Origin: Circinella umbellata
Lineage: Eukaryota > Mucoromycota > Mucoromycetes > Mucorales > Lichtheimiaceae
NCBI GenBank assembly: GCA_025093555.1
Contig: JAIWNF010000007.1
Span: 434,001-498,000, forward strand
DNA length: 64,000 bases
Reading direction: 5' to 3'
Positions 49,722-61,242 of this stretch are shown here, piece by piece; the stretch's first letter is position 1; each line of letters starts with the position of its first letter. Position numbers and translations under genes: made by a program. The notes below the pieces were generated by a model that saw only the letters and a program-made list of their open reading frames with translations, searched no databases and was not told the DNA's origin.

Positions 49722-52177
49722 TATTAATTAATGATATGGTGCAGCTCAACTTAGATAGCTTTTTTTTTAGAGAATTACTACGGGCGTAGCATGGAGGGGT
49801 CATGTTAGTGTTGCTATTGTATGCGACGTCTCTAGTCTTTGATCCATTAAAACCGTCCTCACTTGAACAAGTACTTTTGCTATAAACTACATAGAATAAT
49901 TTCCCTTTGCTATAGGTTTACATTAATTTACAGAAAATGGGCCACTACTATTAGGTATGCTTTGTAAGAGTAGAAGTAATAATAAAATAGCAATTGAAAA
50001 AGGAGGAAACAATAAAGACTGAAAATAACAGTGAGATAATAAAAAAGAAAATGAATCTCTGCATGGGTGTTAATTCTGATGATGAATCTGGTATACAACA
50101 AGGGATATTCTACATGTAATCAAACTATAATTCAGTAAGCAATCCATTAAGATAATACATGTACGTATAACTCATTCACCCAAAAAAAAAAATAGTTGCT
50201 TCAGACTCGACACTGCACCAATATTATCCATACACAACTAATCCAACAAATACCTCCCCTAGAATGTAGAATTCAAACAATTCAAGAAGATAATAACAAT
50301 ACTTAGTATACGTAAAGAAGCAGTAACGATCCTGTACGATAGTCAAAAATCTGGCTCAAGTATTTACCAGAAAATACAAGACGAACTTGATATATTCCTA
50401 TATTGACTTTATATTAACTTTCGATATTTGATTATCTTACATTATTATTATTCATTCTTGTTTTTATATTAGCTTTTACGTGTTATTTTATTACGTACAT
50501 TATTTTTTATATTAATAATATCCATAACACTGTGATATTCCTACCCACCATCATAATAATATACACCGATCTAACTCAAACATAATAATATCGGTTACTT
50601 CTCTATTATACCATATTAAGCAAATCATACCAAATGAAACATATAATTATAATTATATGCCAATCATAATCATATACCAATAATAATAATATAAAACATA
50701 TCATATATCAATATACTGAAACTAAAACAACAAGTGAACCCATTATCGTAGGATAGGGAAATTATATACCAAAGAATATAAATATAGACTTAAATTAAAT
50801 AATATAAAATCATCTTTTTACCTTGATACTTTATTTCATATAATAAAAGACCTAATTGATTCTCACAAGACTTATATTTTGTTATCTATTTTCTATCCCT
50901 ATTTATTTATTTACCTTACCTTATTTTATCTATACTTATTTCCCATTCATACGACAAACACGACAATATCCTGATATCAATAATATATATAGTGAGTACC
51001 GTTACCGCTCGCTATAACGATACACGCCGTCAGACCAAAAGTGCATCGTTATATCGAATTATCGTTATATCGAATTCGTGATTTGAGTTATAATGACCGG
51101 GTAAAATCCTATCCGTATGTACTTGAGCTCACATATATATATGTCTTACAAAAAGAAGAAAACTCTAGCACCACATTATATCATTCATACCGTAAATAAG
51201 CTATAAAAATAAAACCGTCCTTTTTTTTTCTTTGTACGCACATTTTTTTTTATGTACACATGATAACAAAAATGTATAAAGCTACCGTCACCGCTCGTTA
51301 TAAGGATATTCGATATAACGATATTTCGATATAACGATAGGGTTTTGGGGTTCAAGACAGATTAAGCGGGGAAATATCGTTAATTTTATATAACGATATC
51401 CGATAGGATTTTAGCAAAAATATCGTTATATCGAAAGTACAAATAATATCTTTATTTTTTTTAAAAGGAAATAACACTAGTTTGTTGGGCATTTTTCTAT
51501 GTTCTTACTTTAGTTTTTATACATTTTCGTCAAGAGTTAATAATTTGAACATCGAATTTATCTTCAGGCACCGCCTTTTCCAAAAAAAAAAAAAAGAAAG
51601 CCAGTGATATCCTGCTTCTGCTTCTTATAAAAATCATATTTGTTTTTTTAATCAACTATGCAAGTCGTACTTGTTCTTGTCATTTTGCATGGCTTTATAA
51701 ACAATAGACAGTTTTTTGATGCTTATTATAAAAGTACAATACTCGCATTTCTTTACTAATATGGGATCAGCATTAATTATATGTGACCATATGATTGTAA
51801 TTCAGTCAGAAGTAATATTTAAGTCAAACTATTTGGACAATCTATCATCTTATTTTTCATCTCTCTAAATAATCGTGTTGAATGACCTACTACATGTTCA
51901 TCTACGTATATATAAAATAAACTTCTATAGATTCTTTTATTATAAACAGTATGTATTTATAATAATGACAAAACTATTTTTCGTTAAGCATTATATTAAA
52001 AAAAATCAAACCAACAATGAAAAAAGATAGAAGCAATTGTTCAAGTGAGAATGGTTTTAATGGATCAATCAAAGTCAGACTAGAGGCAACACTAACATGA
52101 CCCCTCCATGCTACGCCCGTAGTAATTCTCCTTTGCAAATGCTAAAAAAAAATGCCATACCATCTAATTAATGTATC
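49722..52177. mobile_element. About 2.4-kb element with long terminal inverted repeats, no transposase seen
   Basis: The 44 bp at 49771-49814 are identical to the reverse complement of 52087-52130. Similarity continues inward for about 60 more bp with mismatches and outward through (T)9AG and an ATTAA(T/G)ATG.TATGG-like segment to about 49722 and 52177. Such arms define a DNA-transposon-like or foldback element. The interior is AT-rich with no supported open frame, so it would be non-autonomous. Target-site duplications could not be fixed by eye. Confidence 0.75.
50990..51440. repeat. TATAACGATA-type repeats inside the element
   Basis: Similar phrases ACCGCTCGCTATAACGATA (about 51006) and ACCGCTCGTTATAAGGATA (about 51290) start two segments. 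ATCGTTATATCGAATT is present twice in tandem at about 51044-51075, and its reverse complement, slightly varied, twice at about 51307-51340. TATCGTTATATCGAA appears again near 51420. CTCGTTATAACGA-like ends are common in pogo/Tc1-related transposons, so this may be a second, nested non-autonomous element. Confidence 0.6.
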
Positions 52178-52636
52178 AACTTTTTAACAACACGTCAATC
52201 ATATAAAAAAGCAAGCACTTTTAATTATCTCAGGTTGTTTGGATAGTGATAAAGAAATAATGTAAAGGGGGAGACAACATATTGACGCCCATGTTTTTTA
52301 TATTAGGTATGATAATTATGATTATTATCGTCTTTACATATACAAAAAAAGAGCAGCACGGACAGCTAAAACATTGAAAAAAAGGTGGGGTTTTTCAAGT
52401 AACATAAAAAAGAGTAGGTGCTGATGGTCGTAAATGAAGAAGGGTTATATATTTGTTTTTCTTTTGAAAATGGTATTTCTTTCATAGGATCCGTAATATA
52501 TACTCATGAATGATAGCTATTAGTTGTTTTTCATGTATTTTTGAAATTGGTTACGAAGCGAATCGACATTTTTGTAATGGAGGATACCCTTTTTTTTGCC
52601 TTCAGATAAACACCCGACCCAATCCATACGCTTCTT

Positions 52637-52803
52637 GTTACCGTTTAGGTAATATTGTAACCAAGAGCTCAAGCTTGGGAAAATAAGCTTGAGTTGTACA
52701 GATGGGCTTAGCCCATATAAATAGTTATTACACCTATTAAATAAAAAAGAAGCCCTTTTTCTCTCTTTTACACTTTTCGATTACTTTTCTATTTCATTGT
52801 ATC
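52637..52803 (+). mobile_element. Possible solo LTR or promoter with paired palindromes
   Basis: Contains a perfect 9-bp inverted repeat (CTCAAGCTT ... AAGCTTGAG, about 52669-52694), a TGGGCTTAGCCCA palindrome (about 52704-52716) immediately before ATATAAATAG (TATA-like), then a polypyrimidine stretch. A sequence bounded by TGTAAC and TATCA would have LTR-like TG...CA ends, but no matching target duplication was found. Confidence 0.35.
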
Positions 52804-53765
52804 ATTATTGACCTGAAATAACTATAAACTGGGTTTAGTCTGTAACACTTCTGCCCATTTTTAATCCTTGTCTGTTTGAAGTTCTTCACGAATTCCATAG
52901 CAGTTGTATATGTTGAAGAGGTGGTAGGCGCTACGTGATTACCGTTATCTTCTATTTCTGATACTTCGGCTGATGATGGATCAGTATCATTAAGTTCGTT
53001 GTATTGACGCTTGAATTCCTGGTTTCGTTCTTGGGCTGTCCGAATAGCTTGGCGAATTATTTCTGGTGATGCTTGGTTATTGACAAGCTTTAACAAGTGC
53101 TCATACTCTTTTTCTTGTGTGTTAAGCGTATCTGTTAAAACGTCGGTCAAATGCTGCTGGTTTCCTGTGATGTGTTGATAATAGCGTAAGGCCAAGTTGT
53201 ACAATTGAACCATAGTGGGATCTCCATTACAGTTGGATTCAATTAATGATGTAGCACTATTAATGCAAAAAATACCAAGAGCTACAAATGGATCTAAAGG
53301 GGTTGTGGTCTCGTATACTTCAACGCTTTCCTTGGAGACAATCAAACACTCTTTTGCCCAAAAGTTGCAAGGAAAACTATAGCAAGCTGAGACACGTGCG
53401 AAAGGCTTTCTTGTTTTCGAGGACGTTCGATGACACACTATTAGGACATATAACTAGCAGAATTGGATCACTCTTGTATCTATCGAAAGCTTGCAAACAA
53501 TAATTGACAGTGCGTTTCATAAAGCTTGTGTCCACAGAATGCTGGATTTCTATTATAATTGGTGGCAAGGACGTTAAACTTTTGGTTCCAGTACTACATC
53601 TGATCGCGAACCATTCCTCCATTCGTTGTTGCCGATGATATAATCTCCCTCTGTTCCAGTTAAATGTAACGTAATGATATTGGTCACCGCAGGATTCGTT
53701 ATGACTTCCTTCGACATCTGATCAGTACCTGGTCGCAAAGAGTGTGGTAGTGTTGAAGCGGACAT
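52794..53765 (-). pseudogene. Frameshifted nuclease-like gene of mobile/expanded family
   Basis: Three minus-strand reading frames form one degraded protein. The first (53574-53765) begins MSASTLPHSLRPGTDQMSKE and contains GDYIIGNNEWRNGSRSDVVL. The second (to 53377) carries LPPIIIEIQHSVD and DRYKSDPILLVICPNS. The third (53438-52794) carries SFPCNFWAKECLIVSKESVE and LDPFVALGIFCINSATSLIE, with a polar C-terminus. The breaks are at an AAAA run near 53582-53588 and around 53400-53420. Asp in RSDVV followed by EIQ suggests a PD-(D/E)XK-like nuclease core, an inference. The piece upstream of the ATG has a polypyrimidine TTTCGGTTTCGG tract ending CAG (about 53780-53812), possibly an intron acceptor. 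Similar genes are, as I recall, multicopy in Mucorales, but I could not check this. Confidence 0.55.
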
Positions 53766-54376
53766 TGGTCTTTAAGTGAACTGAAACAGAAACCGAAACC
53801 GAAACCGAAACCAAGAAAGATTATTTATCCCAGTCAGGCAAGAAATAATTTTTTCTTCACCAGCAATATGGTGCTGGACCTTTGACGCTATTGAATCCCC
53901 CACCTTTTTCTTTATTTTTCTTTTACTTGCAGGTGATGCTCTTGTCCGGCTCATATAAATTGTTGTATATGGACTTGTTGGTTTAATCTTTTGCATAAGC
54001 CATTTAAAAAACCAATTCCTGACGCTTGCTTTTTTTAATGCATTGAAGCGTTCAATGTGTGATTGAAGTACTTCGTATAAAGATATAAAATAAAGAAGAA
54101 ATAATACACTATGTTGTTGTATTAGAGTAATAAATTATATAAAATATGATGGGAATAGGGGTTGTGGGAGTTCTTATATTCAGGAATATTACGTCTGAAT
54201 CCACAAAAGAGAAATCTTATAATGAGTTTAAGAGACTTTATGCTCAAAGGAAACTATTGTTAGGTCAATTTAATTGTTAAAAGACTAAAAGATTTTTAAA
54301 GGTAAAGATAGAACTAAAGAAAAGATTTTATTAAATTATTTTTGGGGCTATTTATACTATTTGCAATGACGGCAAA

Positions 54377-54464
54377 GTGTCATTGCTTCGTCGTAAAAGC
54401 GTCGAAGCTTCGTCATGAAAGTGTCGCAGCTTCGACATAAAAGTGTCATTGCTTCGACACAAAT
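54377..54464 (+). repeat. Tandem array, 4 x 22 bp
   Basis: Four consecutive 22-bp units, each built as G(T/C)GTC-(A/G)-(T/A/C)-(A/T)GCTTCG-(T/A)C followed by an A-rich end. The second unit contains GTCGAAGCTTCG, which is self-complementary in its centre. Units differ by several substitutions, so the array is not recent. No overlap with any supported gene. Confidence 0.9.
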
Positions 54465-55775
54465 GTGGCTTTCTGGCCATGGGTGGGGGATAACTTTTTT
54501 TTCTTTTATTGTGCATTAGGCTCACATTGAAAAAAAAATTGATAAATCAATAAAAATAGGAAAGGCAAGTGATAAACCAGTTTAGTAAAGATGTTATAGT
54601 GAAAAAGAAATAGAGAGAATATGAAGAAAGTGTAGATAAAAAATACACATGTGATAAATGAATGGTAATAAACTACTTGGACAATTTAACCACTACTTTT
54701 TTCGCATCTTGACGGCGTTAGCATTACTATTATCTAAAGTATGTATAGCATTATTTGTTGTTGCTGTGATGTTGAGGAGTGTGGTAACCTTGTTGTATTG
54801 CATCTCTTATATTTAATATTAATGACTGCCCTGTGGGGGATAGGTGGATTGGCTTTTGTTCATTGTACTGATAAAGGTACTACTATGTTTAAAGCATTGA
54901 TGATATTATTAGAATTTCGAACTACAGCAGCTTTTTGTTCCATTCGAGGAACCTTTAAAACTGATAATCATAACGTTGACTCAGCTGTTCGCTTTTGAGT
55001 TGAAGACTGGACTGTTTACGCATGTTTTCACAAAGTGTGTAATCAGTACCAACTGTAGGAATACATGTTCTTTTATCATTCGAACATTTTCGTCCGTTTT
55101 TAGCGGTTCCGGGGCCTTATAATAGTTTGTTTGACCATTAGCTTCAGCTGCCATAGTTTACCAACCTATTCCAATCTGGGTCCGTTGCAGTTGCAAATCA
55201 TGGGTCTTTCTCCACGTAAATTTTGGTGAATAGGTGTCACCGTGTATTTCGCACTTTGTTTTTCTTTTAAATTCTGATATTGATTTTCAAGATATTTTTT
55301 TTTATGAAGAGCATTGCGCTGTTAATTTCCAGGGCATGTTTTATACTTGCATACTACTACTACTACTACTACTACTGGTTTGTTGTTGCATATTTCTGTT
55401 GCTTTTCAAAACTGTTTTTATAATAATATTAGCTCTTGAATGTTGTTGACAAATGTTGTTTTCGAATTCTTCCGTATCATTAATGTTGTTATTATAAGTT
55501 TATTGTTGTTGGGTGTTACTGATGTCCAATTTATTTATATCTAATGTTCAGCTAACGTTGTGTGCATAAGAACACTGATATCCAAATAAGAAGTAACATA
55601 TTCTGTAATACAGAATAGCGCATCCTCATTCGCAGACTGTAAAAGGATTACAGTCTGTAATCCCTTATTCCATCGATTTTATTGGTTGAGAACCTTCCCC
55701 CAACTACCGCCAGTGAGCCACAAATGTGTCAGAGCGTGATCCAATGATATCACGTAAATCGGTTGTTTGTGATAC

Positions 55776-55812
<37 letters not shown>

Positions 55813-56837
55813 TTGACGATGATGGTAGTATAAAAATGTTTTTAATTTTATACGTTACAGCATATAGAGTATTAAGCAAAAGATAACTTATCCGTTTGAT
55901 ATAGTACGAATATGGAACAGTTTTCTTTTCTGGTAATACGAAAATTCACACACACACATACACATCATCACCTTGGAGTCAAATGTGATGTATAAGGGTT
56001 ATATATTCCCAGAGAACGGTTGCTATGCTTTTTTCCATGGTAACAATACAGTATCTGTAAAAAGACATCAGTGTGCGTGGATAACCATCTTATTTTTGCT
56101 ACTTATGACTTTCTTTTCTTCTTCTTGTCGGCTTTCATGTAGATGGTATGAAAAGAGATTAAAGGAGATAGTGGGATGAATGGATGAACGCATGTACGGA
56201 AAAGAAGGGGGGAAATTAGAACAGGTATGTTTCTGTGATATGTATGTCAGTTTCCAGCGAGCAGATCAAAGTGTTTTATGGGAGGCATATTGTGATTTTC
56301 ACTGGGTTCTCGCAAGATGTCAAATACGGCTATAGGTATGAATATGGTACCAGATATAAACTAAAAGTCTTGTCTATTTAGAAACAAGTGTGTCACTTGC
56401 TTGTCGTGGACGAGTGATGATAGAAGTGATTTGTTGATATACAACCCTTTTTGTGAACGTTTTTATATATAGTGTTGGTGATGAGGTATGAATAAATTTG
56501 GACAATAGATAGAAAAAGTGTCTCTTGGGAACAAAAACAATATGGACGGAAAATTTTTAGATATGAATAATGCAAATATTCATCACACTCATTTGGGTAA
56601 AGAAGTTGCTGTTAAACGTGGTTTCCGAGCGTTAAACTTGTTGAAGAGCAGTTGTAGTTATTATCAATGTATTTTTATCCCTATCGTTAGATTTTTTCTT
56701 TTCATTTTGAACATCATGTATACTTATCAACAAGAGAAATAAAAATACCATGGTGAAAAAGTTGGGTAGTAAACCGCCAAGTTATAATTCATCATGCACT
56801 AACTTGATCATAATTCTACGCGAAATCATAAAAATTT
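54465..56837. other. Gene-poor, repeat-derived DNA
   Basis: No supported gene. It contains (ACT)n (about 55352-55376) and a (TAA)n run (about 55776-55811). On the minus strand, 54740-55170 shows short peptide-like stretches (for example MAAEANGQTNYYKAPEPLK) broken by stops, possibly a decayed coding sequence of a mobile element. The identity of these fragments is unknown. Confidence 0.4.
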
Positions 56838-56977
56838 CCAACGCCAAAAATGAAAAAAACGTCAGGCCAAGTAAAAAGCATCTTTCCGCCAATGTGATAG
56901 TCCCCCAACGCAAAATTGAAAAAAAACTCTGCGCCAACTTGAAAAAGAACAAGCGCCAAACTATAAGAAAAATCCTG
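56838..56977 (-). repeat. TTGGCG-box array, copy B, inverted relative to copy A
   Basis: On the plus strand CGCCAA or a one-base variant occurs at 56842, 56865, 56887, 56909, 56932 and 56954: spacings 23, 22, 22, 23, 22 bp, six units. The reverse complement aligns with 49188-49305 along its length. Open frames crossing this block (for example 56750-57106) follow from its composition and are not taken as genes. Confidence 0.75.
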
Positions 56978-57323
56978 TATAGAGACAATAAGTTTAAAAA
57001 AAAAGAAAAACGTTATTTTGATAAAGAAGCCTTCTCCGACAATTTGGCAACAACAATAATAATAATAACAGCTGACCACCCCGGTCGAAAAAAAAAAGAA
57101 CATTGAATTAACTATTTGTATTTATAAAAGGAAAGACATGTGGATTTTGTTTTCTTTCTTTATCCATTTATAGACTGTCAAAAAAAAAGGAGGATACCAA
57201 CATCTTCTTCCCACAATGGACGTAGTCATGGTAACAAAGTATATATATAAATATATATATTGGGGATATTATTAGTATGATTATTATATTTTATGTTGCC
57301 AAGAAGAAAATTGAAACTTTTTT

Positions 57324-60083
57324 TTAATGTGTATAGAGACGATATGAGCCACGACCAAAACTAAGTGGTACTAAAGTACCCAAATATGTTTTAGCCATGA
57401 CACTAAGTGAAGCTGCATCTAAAACTAATAAGAACGATGTTGCACGTGCAGAATCCATGACAATACTTAATAAAACACCATCATCTTCTGCTACTTCATC
57501 TTCAGGACCATTGGATGGCCGTGGAATAAAAACTGCTTCACTAGGATAACAATCTTTTTCATACCATGCACCCGTTATTGTTCGAGCATTCACATTCTAT
57601 ATCATATCATTTTTTATATTTTTTAATATCTTATATAGGTCTATATATAAATTACACACACACACACAAAAATAAAACTTACCATTTTTATAATACTATC
57701 CCAAATTTTACCGTCACCAATGGAACTTGTTGCCGAAAATCCCAAACCATACAAATAATTATAATGATGCATCTTATAATTGGGATTGACTTGAGGTAAT
57801 TCAATAGAAGGGGGTAACAATTTTTCATAACCAGTTTCAGGTAAAGAAGAATAAGAAGAGGACGTAGTATTTGAACTGGATCTTTTGAATGCACTAAAGA
57901 AACCAGAATTTCTTGTTGTAGTGTTGGTATTAGCAGCAGCAGCAGCAGCTTGTTGACGATTTTTGGGATTGCTGTAATAAGAAACTGTATTCAATACATA
58001 ACGACGCACTTCAGAAGCAGCTAAACGAGAAGGCTGCATGTTATTTGGATTACGTAAATTTTCAGTTGTTAATTGATGTGCAATGGTATCATCTGTATAA
58101 CAAATCATATCAAGATATATATTGTCATTATCATCTTCAAATGCATTAATATGATGGAACCTAATATATATATAATTGATTTAGTATATATGATTCCTTG
58201 TGTTTCATTTCATCAGTGTAAAGTATATATATATATATACATACGCAAAACATGCTTCAGAACGGAAAGTAGTGACATGTTTACCACTTTCTCTTGATAA
58301 GACATAAAATAATGTGGGTTGTGAACGATTAAATGTAAATGAATCAAGAATACTTTCGCTCCATACATATTTCATTCCACTTGCTTGATGAGGGCATAAA
58401 ACCTATATATCATAAATCAGATAAGTAAAAATAGAGGCGTTGGTTACAAGACAAACAATAAAAAAACAACTTACCAAAATAATATAACTTCTAGTAATGG
58501 AAAAGCTATTCACATAAGATGCGGGAGCATTGATATATCCAATAATAGAACCTTTCGGATTACGATCACTTATTGAGAAAAAGTTGTATCGCGTTGATTG
58601 ATAGCCAACATCCATTGTAAAATTAATATATTCTCCTGTTGTAAGATCATGATGACCATTGGCACATGAACTATATCCTTTGAAAGCTGGATTAATTTCA
58701 TTCCAAGCAATAAGTCGAGTAGGTTTCATATCAAAAGGATCAAGTTCCTGAACCTAAAAAAAAAGGGGGGGGGGTTGTTTATTTGAAAACCTCTTTCAAA
58801 TGTAAAATAGATCACCTTTTTTTTTTTTACCCAAATAGATAGAACACATATCTTTAAACTTACATGGTTGGCAAAATTTTGACAAAAAAGTCGACCTTCA
58901 AAACCAGGAATATTGGATAAAATTCTTGCACCACAAGGTTCTGCATCGGCTCTCGCTTTATTACCTCCACCTCCACCACTACCACCAATAAATTTGGTTA
59001 ATATAGTTTGATTTGTTTTCGTTTTAAATAATCCAGCAGGATGACGAGGTGAATAACCATGATTATCTCGGATCTTGCTAATTAATCGTTGACACGTTAA
59101 TCTATTTCGATAACTAATACTATTTCGTTGACCATGAATATCAAAACGATTGACTAAAGGTAAACTATATATATATATATACAGAGAACAAAAAAAACGT
59201 CAGAAGGATTATAACTATTTTTCTATTATATAAAGTCTGTTTTTTTTACCTATCAAACCAATGACCAAAAGTAAAGTATTGAGATACATGTTGAAGTTCA
59301 CCATCAATTTCCATTTTACGCATATATTTAATATCATATGTTCCAGGTCCAACTGTAAAATGTTCACAGATTAACCAGTCAGGTAATTTACCAATAACTT
59401 GCAAATCAACAATTTCATTGGAATCTTCAGTATTATAAAACCCCTATTGATAACGCGTTAATAAAATATATATATTAACGCTTTTTTATATTTATTTTAT
59501 CTATTACCTTGACATGTGTAGTATCATTATCAAGAACTTCATGCATATCTGTATTTTCCACTTGAGCAACAGCAGCAGCTGTTGTTATATTCTTAGTACC
59601 AGTACTATTAGTAATAGGTCTTACAGGAAGTGTAGGTGTAATATGACTACTATGATTTTCTTCATTATCTAACAATGAAATATCTTCATGTTCTTCTTCT
59701 TCCTGTTGTTGTTGTTGTTCCTGTTCTATTTTTCGTTCCTGTTTTTGTTGTGCCCAAGGGTCTACTTCAACATTGTCAGCAACTGATTCTAAGGGATGGT
59801 TATTACTTGTTGTAGTATTGTTTTCTTTCCAAGCTTCAGTTGATTCACTCAATTCATCCTTTACACTAAGATCTTGAACAACCAAGTCTTCCATGGGTTT
59901 ACTAATGACATCATCCTCGGTTGTCAAGTCAATATCAATAGTTGCTTCTGGTTCTTTTTCTTCGTTTGCTGTTGTTGTTGTCATAGTATTATCTTTGTCT
60001 TTGACATTTTTCTCGTCGTTGTTGGAATTTAAAGGATGTTCGTCAACAACATTATCTTTTTTATCTTGATTACTGTCAGTCAT
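57324..60083 (-). CDS. Carotenoid-oxygenase-fold protein (RPE65/BCO family), iron ligands incomplete
   Basis: Family members cleave carotenoids with Fe(II) held by four His on a beta-propeller; in Mucoromycota they make apocarotenoids and trisporoid precursors. Start ATG 60081-60083. The first about 190 residues are an unusual acidic, Gln/Thr-rich extension (exon to 59508). Then: VDLQVIGKLPDWLICEHFTV, GPGTYDIKYM, LVNRFDI, CGARILSNIPGF, VQELDPFDMKPT, ANGHHDLTTGEYINFTMDVG (His present), ASYVNSFSITRSYIIL (Asn where His is expected), FHHINAFEDDNDNIYLD (His present), EAVFIPRP, EDDGVLLSIVMD, SFLLVLDAASL and the C-terminus VPLSFGRGSYRLYTH, where a GFHG-like motif is expected. An Ala/Asn/Ser-rich insertion lies near 57840-57960. 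About eight introns. Confidence 0.82.
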
Positions 60084-61242
60084 TGAATTAGGTCTATATA
60101 TATATATATATATATAGGAGAGAAAAAGGAAAGAAAGAAAAAAGATGTGTACTCGGGATTAAGGTTATAATGAAATAGCGGCAATTTAATAATGAAATAT
60201 TGGGAAAAAAAAAAAAGCTTTTTGTTTAATACTTAAACCCAAGAAGGTAATTTCTGTCATCACTATTTAAGTTTAATAATGGGTTATCTTTACTTATACA
60301 ACAACTCGTTAGTAATAGAATGCAGATTTATTTATATTCACATACCCATTTTAGCAAATGAATTTATTTTTATATATGTACGTAGTAAAGCTCAAGATGA
60401 TGTATTTATTTAGATAACTGATTTGCTTTTTTTTTAAAAATTTTGATACGTAGTACTGTATACGTACGTACGTAACAATAAAAGTTGATTCATATATATG
60501 GAACTGTTGAATAAGTTGGTTTGTACGTAATAGATCATGTCAAATTGAAAAATATTACATTCATATATAAATCGATTTTTGTTGCCCTCCAAGTATACTT
60601 TTTTTTTTTTTAGTTTTGCCCTGATTACTGTAAATGATTACAATCAGTTTCAAATTAATAAACAAAGCCAATAAACTTTTTGTATTACTCTTTGGTTACA
60701 TACTAAGGCTTATCTAATAATCTAAAATAAAAAAAGTGTGTTACCTTGTTACTCTTTATTATGTAGACTTAATTTAATTATAATGACATCCACGAAAAAA
60801 AAATACAATATGACTCACTACAGACTAAATAACAACTACTATCTATTCACTAACATCCAACATAATAATAATAGTTCATTTTATAGACATTTTAATTTAA
60901 CTGTTTTTTTTCTTAAGAAAAGAAATACTAAAAAGTTATAACTACACTATGAATGCCATCATTAGTATCATCATCATGATTAGGATAGAAAGAATAAGGA
61001 GCAAACGATATGGGAAAAGGATATTAGGGATCATTGCGATAAAGTAGTTAGAGATTAAAAGCTGTGATAAACAAAAAAAAATAGATTATATCACGATATA
61101 ACTCTTTTAATCTTGTATACATATAATAAATGAAGAAGAGAAGAGGAAAAAAAAAAGGGGGGGGGGAAGAGAGAGAGAAAGAAAGAAAAGAAGGGGAAAA
61201 AGAGGAGGGAAAGCCGATTTGATATATATTTCTTTTTTTTTT
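60084..61242. other. Intergenic, no gene seen
   Basis: Starts with an (AT)n run upstream of the carotenoid-oxygenase ATG (about 60096-60114). AT-rich, with a TACGTACGTACGTA run near 60462 and G/A purine tracts near 61140-61210 at the 3' end of the perilipin-like gene. Confidence 0.5.

Noticed and set aside
53780..53812. GGTTTC hexamer repeats (minus strand) that look telomere-like
   Set aside because: Only about four imperfect units, ending in CAG before a coding start; best read as a polypyrimidine tract of an intron acceptor. Fungal telomeres of this group are TTAGGG-type.
54377..54464. Tandem 22-bp array as a CRISPR array
   Set aside because: Units are directly adjacent with no spacers, and the genome is eukaryotic.
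54741..54998. 85-residue plus-strand open frame
   Set aside because: Cys/Leu-rich without family features; the opposite strand shows equally plausible but stop-broken peptides.
56750..57106. 118-residue basic open frame
   Set aside because: It runs through the inverted copy of the CGCCAA array; its composition follows from the repeat and A-tracts and it has no domain.
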